A DNA stretch of 17,654 nucleotides from 20CM-2-65-7 sp035943355 (GTDB lineage Bacteria; Gemmatimonadota; Gemmatimonadetes; Gemmatimonadales; GWC2-71-9), in contig DASZCG010000203.1 of the NCBI GenBank assembly GCA_035943355.1, positions 1 to 17,654 of the forward strand. Reading direction: 5' to 3'. The translations under genes and the position numbers were made by a program. Position 1 is the stretch's first letter. Every line of letters begins with the position of its first letter. Under the pieces are notes generated by a model. That model did no database searches. It saw only the letters and a program-made list of their open reading frames with translations, and had not been told where the DNA came from. Below are positions 13,818 to 17,654 of this stretch, in pieces.

Positions 13818-16184
13818 GTGTCGCGTCACAATCTGTGGTTGATCGCCGTCGCCGTCGCTGTCAGTCCCACGGCGCTGCCCGCGCAAGGCGCGTTCGGCAG
13901 CGGCATCGCCATTGGTGCGGGCGGCCGCGAAGTGGCAGTAGGCCAACCCGGCAATGCCTACGGGCCCGGCGTGGTCTACCTCTATACGCTGGACGCCAAG
14001 GGCGCCTGGACCGCGACCAAAAAACTGACCCGCTCCGGCGCGACAAACGGTGACGGCTTCGGATCCTCCGTTGCCCTCGACGGCAATACGCTGCTCGTGG
14101 GCTCGGAAAAGGCCGATTCGGAAGCCGGCGCGGTCTACGTCTTCACGCGTGACGCCAGTGGTTGGAAGGAAACCGGACGCCTCACGCCGCAAAACGGCCA
14201 GTCGGGCGACGGATTCGGCGCTGCGATTCTGCTCGCTCGTGACCGCGCCTACGTCTCCACCGGTTCCAATCGGAAGCGTGGCGCTGTTTTCATATTCCGC
14301 CGCAGCGGCCAGACCTGGGCCGCCGAAACGACGCTGACGCCGGCTGATACGCTGAATGCGACATTCGGCCAGGCGGTGGCCGCCTCCGGCAATCGGCTGA
14401 TGATCGGCGCCTTGCGCGCGGATTCGGGCACGGGCGCCGTCTACGTCTACAATCGCGACGCCTCGGGCAGCTGGAAGATGGAGGTGCGTTTGTCGCCTCC
14501 CGGACCGATGACGGGAAGGGCAAGCTCGTTCGGATCGGCGATCGTGCTGCGCGGCGACACCGCGATCATCGGCGCCTTGAATGATCGCGCCGCCGGCGCG
14601 GTCTGGTACTACAATCGCGACAGCGCGAGCGGGCAGTGGAACCCGGTGTCGCGGGTGTTGCCGTTCGACGGGTCGTTCGGGTCGCGCTTCGGGTCGGCGA
14701 TCGCCGAGGTGGGCAACGAGCTGTGGGTGGGCGCGGTGGGCGCGAATCAATTCCAGGGGCGGGTGTATCGCTTCACACGCGATTCGACCGGCTTCCCGAC
14801 GTCCGCCAAGGTGGCCCCTGCCACGCTGGTCGACGGCGACCGCTTCGGCGGTGAGATCGTGGCGAGCGGTTCGCTGGTCGCCGTCGCGATCGGCAATGAG
14901 GACTACGGTGAGGGCGGCGTGGCGTTGTACGCGCGTCGCGCCAACGGCACGTGGCAGCAGGCCGGGCACCTGGTGGGTGAGGTGACGAGCCTGGCGGCGA
15001 TCACCGGCGCGCAGCGCGAGTGCACGAGCGGCAAGGTGCAGATCTTCGACTGCCACCAGGTCGATCTGATGTCGTTCTTGCCCGTCTCGGCGATCGGCGG
15101 CAAGCGCGGCGTGCAGCTGAGCGACATCTGGGGCTACACCGATGCGCAAACCGGCAAAGAGTACGCGTTAGTCGGCCGCGTGGACGGCACGGCGTTCGTG
15201 GACATCAGCGATCCGACGAAGCCCGTGTACCTGGGCGACCTACCGAAGACGGCGGGCTCGCCGGGCACGTTCTGGCGCGAGATCAAGACCTACAAGCATT
15301 ACGCCTACGTCGTGTCCGATGCGTCGCGTAATCATGGCATGCAGGTCTTCGATCTGGACCGGCTGCGCGGCGTGACCAAGCCGCAAACGTTCACCGAGGA
15401 CGCGCACTACAGCATGGCGCATAGCGTGCACGACATCGTCGCGGACACGGCGAGTGGCTTCATCTATTTGACCGGCTCGAACGCGGGCGGTGAGATGTGC
15501 GGTGGCGGGTTGCACATGGTGGACGTGCGCGACCCGGTGAAGCCCAAGTTCGCGGGCTGCTTCGCCGATCCGCAGACGGGCCGCCAGGGGACGGGCTACA
15601 CCCACGACGCGCAGTGCGTCGTGTACCACGGGCCCACCACGAAGTATCAGGGCCGGCAGATTTGCTTCGGCTGGAACGAGACGCACCTGTCGATCGCGGA
15701 CGTGACCGACAAGGCACATCCGATGGCGATCTCGCGCGCGACGTACCCGAACGTGGGCTACGCGCATCAGGGCTGGCTTACGGACGACCAGCGCTACGCC
15801 TATGAGGACGATGAGTTGGACGAGATCGAAGGCCTGGTCGATGGCACCCGCACGCTGATCTGGGATGTGAGCGATCTCGACAATCCCGTGCTCGCGGGCC
15901 AATACATCTCGAAGAACAAGGCCACCGACCACAATCTCTGGCTGGTCGGCAACACGATGTATCAATCGAACTACGTGAGCGGGCTGCGCGTGCTCGACAT
16001 CACCGATCGCTTGCATCCCAAGGAGATCGGGTTCTTCGACACGCATCCCGTGGGCTCGGATGAGCCGGGCTTCGAGGGCACGTGGGGCAACTATCCGTTC
16101 TTCAAGAGCGGCGTCGTCGCAGTGTCGAGCATGACGGAGGGCCTGTTCATTCTGAAAGCGCGCCCGACGGCGCCCGTGCCATGA
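13818..16184 (+). CDS. Secreted FG-GAP repeat and choice-of-anchor B family protein
   Basis: A 788-residue exported protein. The signal peptide MSRHNLWLIAVAVAVSPTAL ends near ALPA-QG (about 22-24). Residues 25-388 hold about six FG-GAP-like repeats with the recurring pattern DGFGSSVALDGNTLLVG, expected to form an integrin-alpha-type propeller. Residues 393-785 match the choice-of-anchor B family, with LVIVD-type repeats such as GTAFVDISDPTKPVYLGDL, GLHMVDVRDPVKP and GLRVLDITDRLHPKEIG. HSVHDI and AHQGWLTDD conserve His/Asp residues that could bind metal. No C-terminal sorting signal is present, so it is probably released or periplasmic. The function is unknown; adhesion or ligand binding is the usual guess. 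The start is GTG with GGAGG upstream. Its stop overlaps the next start (ATGA, 16181-16184). Confidence 0.92.
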   Translation: MSRHNLWLIAVAVAVSPTALPAQGAFGSGIAIGAGGREVAVGQPGNAYGPGVVYLYTLDAKGAWTATKKLTRSGATNGDGFGSSVALDGNTLLVGSEKADSEAGAVYVFTRDASGWKETGRLTPQNGQSGDGFGAAILLARDRAYVSTGSNRKRGAVFIFRRSGQTWAAETTLTPADTLNATFGQAVAASGNRLMIGALRADSGTGAVYVYNRDASGSWKMEVRLSPPGPMTGRASSFGSAIVLRGDTAIIGALNDRAAGAVWYYNRDSASGQWNPVSRVLPFDGSFGSRFGSAIAEVGNELWVGAVGANQFQGRVYRFTRDSTGFPTSAKVAPATLVDGDRFGGEIVASGSLVAVAIGNEDYGEGGVALYARRANGTWQQAGHLVGEVTSLAAITGAQRECTSGKVQIFDCHQVDLMSFLPVSAIGGKRGVQLSDIWGYTDAQTGKEYALVGRVDGTAFVDISDPTKPVYLGDLPKTAGSPGTFWREIKTYKHYAYVVSDASRNHGMQVFDLDRLRGVTKPQTFTEDAHYSMAHSVHDIVADTASGFIYLTGSNAGGEMCGGGLHMVDVRDPVKPKFAGCFADPQTGRQGTGYTHDAQCVVYHGPTTKYQGRQICFGWNETHLSIADVTDKAHPMAISRATYPNVGYAHQGWLTDDQRYAYEDDELDEIEGLVDGTRTLIWDVSDLDNPVLAGQYISKNKATDHNLWLVGNTMYQSNYVSGLRVLDITDRLHPKEIGFFDTHPVGSDEPGFEGTWGNYPFFKSGVVAVSSMTEGLFILKARPTAPVP

Positions 16185-17218
16185 ACATCCTGCTCGCGCT
16201 GCTGTCGCCGATATTCGTCTACGTCGCGAACCAGGCGTCGGGGAAGGTCACGGTCATCAACGCGGCCAACGACTCCGTCGTCGCGATCGTCGACTTCACC
16301 ACGATGGGATTTTCGGCGCATCCCAAGCCGCATCACATCGTCGTCGAGCCCGACGGCTCGTTCTGGTACGTCTCGCTCGTCGGCGACAACGCCGTGGTCA
16401 AGCTCGATCGCGCCAATCATGTCGTCGCCAAAGCGGAAACGGTGACGCCGGGACTGCTGGCGCTCGACCCCAAGAGCGACATGCTGTATGCGACGCGCTC
16501 GATGTCGGCCGTCAACGCGCCCGCGCGGATTGCCGTGATCAATCGGAAAACGATGACGCCGGAAGAAGTGGAAGTGCTGGTGCCGAGGCCGCACGGTCTC
16601 GCCGTAGCGCCCGATGGCAAGCACGCCTATGTCGCGAGCCTCGGCGCAAACCAGATCGCTGTCTACGACGCCAAGCGCGAGCACGTCGGTATCGTGGACG
16701 TGCCGGGCGGGGACACGAGCCAGGTGCTGGTGCAGCTCGCGGTCTCTCCCGATGGCCGTACGCTCGTCGCATCCGCGCAGCTCACCGGCAAGCTGCTCGT
16801 CTTTGACCTCGCCGATCCCGCGCAGCCCAAGCTGGTGCAGTCGGTTGCCACCGGGGATTGGCCCTGGCTCGTCGCGTACACTCCCGATGGCAGCGAAGTG
16901 TGGGTGCCGAACCAGCGGTCCAATGACGTGACCGTGATCGACGCGAAGCACTGGAGCGTCGTCACGACGGTGAAAGGCGACTTCGCGCAGCCCGACGGCA
17001 TCGGCATCTCGGGCGACGGCCGCCTCGTGTTCGTCGCGAATCACAACACGAGCAACGTGATGAACATGGGCGGGATCAACATGGCGATGCCGGCGCCCGG
17101 CACCACGGCGGCGCCGGGCCGCGTGATCGTGATCGATGCCCGGAAGCGCGCAGTGGTGCGCCGCATCGATACCGCGCCGGACGGCTCGGGCTTGGGATTG
17201 GCGGGAGGGAAGCCCTGA
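16181..17218 (+). CDS. YncE-like YVTN beta-propeller protein
   Basis: A 345-residue protein of repeated propeller blades: VYVANQASGKVTVINAANDS, LAVAPDGKHAYVASLGANQI, LAVSPDGRTLVAS, VAYTPDGSEVWVPNQRSND and GISGDGRLVFVANHNTSN. This is the YVTN/YncE (cytochrome-d1-like) seven-blade family, without a haem motif. The N-terminus MNILLALLSPIF is hydrophobic but uncharged and runs straight into the first blade, so export is likely with an unusual signal. A Met-rich stretch (M294, M296, M301, M303) interrupts the last blade. I start it at the ATG overlapping the preceding stop (ATGA). The frame is open upstream to 16082, but that part reads inside the previous gene. Translational coupling suggests it works with its secreted neighbours. 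Confidence 0.9.
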   Translation: MNILLALLSPIFVYVANQASGKVTVINAANDSVVAIVDFTTMGFSAHPKPHHIVVEPDGSFWYVSLVGDNAVVKLDRANHVVAKAETVTPGLLALDPKSDMLYATRSMSAVNAPARIAVINRKTMTPEEVEVLVPRPHGLAVAPDGKHAYVASLGANQIAVYDAKREHVGIVDVPGGDTSQVLVQLAVSPDGRTLVASAQLTGKLLVFDLADPAQPKLVQSVATGDWPWLVAYTPDGSEVWVPNQRSNDVTVIDAKHWSVVTTVKGDFAQPDGIGISGDGRLVFVANHNTSNVMNMGGINMAMPAPGTTAAPGRVIVIDARKRAVVRRIDTAPDGSGLGLAGGKP

Positions 17219-17229
17219 GGCTGGTCGCG

Positions 17230-17654
17230 ATGCTCCTTGCGGTCACAGCATGTACGCACCGCGCTCAGCCCCTCTCGCCCGTCCCGCCCGTCTCGTTCGA
17301 ACGCCTCGTCTCGCCGTTCCCTGTCACCGATTCCACGGGGCGAGCCTACGCTCTCCCCTTTGTCGGCGGTTTCGAGCATCCCCGCCCGCAGCTCCTCGAT
17401 ATCGACGGCGACGGCCGCCTCGACCTCTTTCTCCAGGAGAATTCCGGACAGCTCGAGCTGTTTCAGCAGCGCGCTGACGGAGGCTGGCAGCTGACGACGG
17501 ATCGCTACCAGGGACTCGACATCGGCGAGTGGTATCGCTTCGTCGATCTCGACGGCGACGGACTGTACGATCTGTTTACCGAGTCGCCGCTCAGCGATAT
17601 CCGGTACTATCGAAATGTTGGCACCCGCACGGCGGCGCGATTCAGCGTCGCCGC
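17230..17654 (+). CDS. FG-GAP/VCBS repeat lipoprotein, 5' part
   Basis: The frame is open from ATG 17230 to the right edge (141 full codons, no stop), so the C-terminus is missing. It encodes a short hydrophobic start with a lipobox-like VTAC, then THRAQP, and two visible repeats with calcium-binding-like loops: LLDIDGDGRLDLFLQ and FVDLDGDGLYDLFTE, followed by IRYYRNVGT. This is the FG-GAP/VCBS propeller family found in extracellular proteins. From ATG 17230 the signal would be only MLLAVTAC. An in-frame CTG at 17215, overlapping the previous stop as CTGA and preceded by GGGAGGGA, would give MRLVAMLLAVTAC, a more normal lipoprotein signal. It is the third gene of the propeller operon. Confidence 0.82.
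   Translation, partial: MLLAVTACTHRAQPLSPVPPVSFERLVSPFPVTDSTGRAYALPFVGGFEHPRPQLLDIDGDGRLDLFLQENSGQLELFQQRADGGWQLTTDRYQGLDIGEWYRFVDLDGDGLYDLFTESPLSDIRYYRNVGTRTAARFSVA

Noticed and set aside
13755..15149. 464-codon minus-strand open frame
   Set aside because: Antisense to the FG-GAP gene, with no domain or signal and the repetitive Ala/Arg/Asp composition of a shadow frame.
1..17654. Search for mobile elements, CRISPR arrays, tRNA/rRNA genes and defence systems
   Set aside because: No transposase, integrase, regular direct repeats with spacers, RNA-gene-like sequence or known defence gene cluster was seen by eye. The helicase-nuclease lacks defence partners nearby.

Overview
This is a gene-dense, GC-rich chromosomal window with fifteen supportable protein-coding genes. 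Two of them are cut by the window ends. I see no tRNA, rRNA, CRISPR array, insertion sequence or phage gene. The gene set suggests an environmental, diderm-like bacterium, most likely a member of the Gemmatimonadota. The reasons are a Ser/Thr kinase fused through one membrane helix to PD40/TolB-type propeller repeats, a DUF2911 protein, lipoproteins with lipoboxes, secreted FG-GAP, choice-of-anchor-B and YVTN beta-propellers, and a YpdA-type flavoprotein. That taxonomic call is an inference from gene content, not from a marker gene.

Layout. Positions 1-612 (minus strand): start of a patatin-like phospholipase, preceded by a NUDIX hydrolase. Positions 611-2511: a predicted lipoprotein (plus) converging on a serine beta-lactamase-family hydrolase (minus). 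Positions 2564-4518 (plus): LigB-type ATP-dependent DNA ligase, translationally coupled to a DUF2911 protein. Positions 4588-7239 (plus): transmembrane Ser/Thr kinase with a C-terminal propeller sensor. Positions 7177-9897 (minus): a UvrD/Rep-family helicase with a complete DEDDh exonuclease domain embedded in it. Positions 9988-10596 (plus): nicotinamidase/isochorismatase-like cysteine hydrolase. Positions 10754-11986 (minus): ion-transporter-superfamily membrane protein (NhaD/ArsB-like). Positions 12013-13011 (plus): YpdA-family flavin reductase. Positions 13051-17654 (plus): a degenerate kinase (pseudokinase), followed by an apparent operon of three exported repeat proteins.

The genes do not form one pathway. 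Two themes recur. One is signalling and the cell surface: kinase-propeller, pseudokinase, and a run of secreted beta-propellers. The other is nucleic-acid maintenance: DNA ligase, helicase-exonuclease, NUDIX. Packing is extreme. There are overlapping divergent start codons, overlapping stop codons, two ATGA couplings, and a 63-bp tail-to-tail overlap.

Several genes lack a Shine-Dalgarno site but have a TANNNT hexamer 5-8 bases before the start codon, which suggests leaderless transcription. Other genes (patatin, NUDIX, cysteine hydrolase, choice-of-anchor B) have clear Shine-Dalgarno sites. The most notable items are the helicase-DEDDh fusion, the pseudokinase next to a secreted propeller, the shared promoter-like spacing, and the missing active-site Cys in the YpdA homologue.
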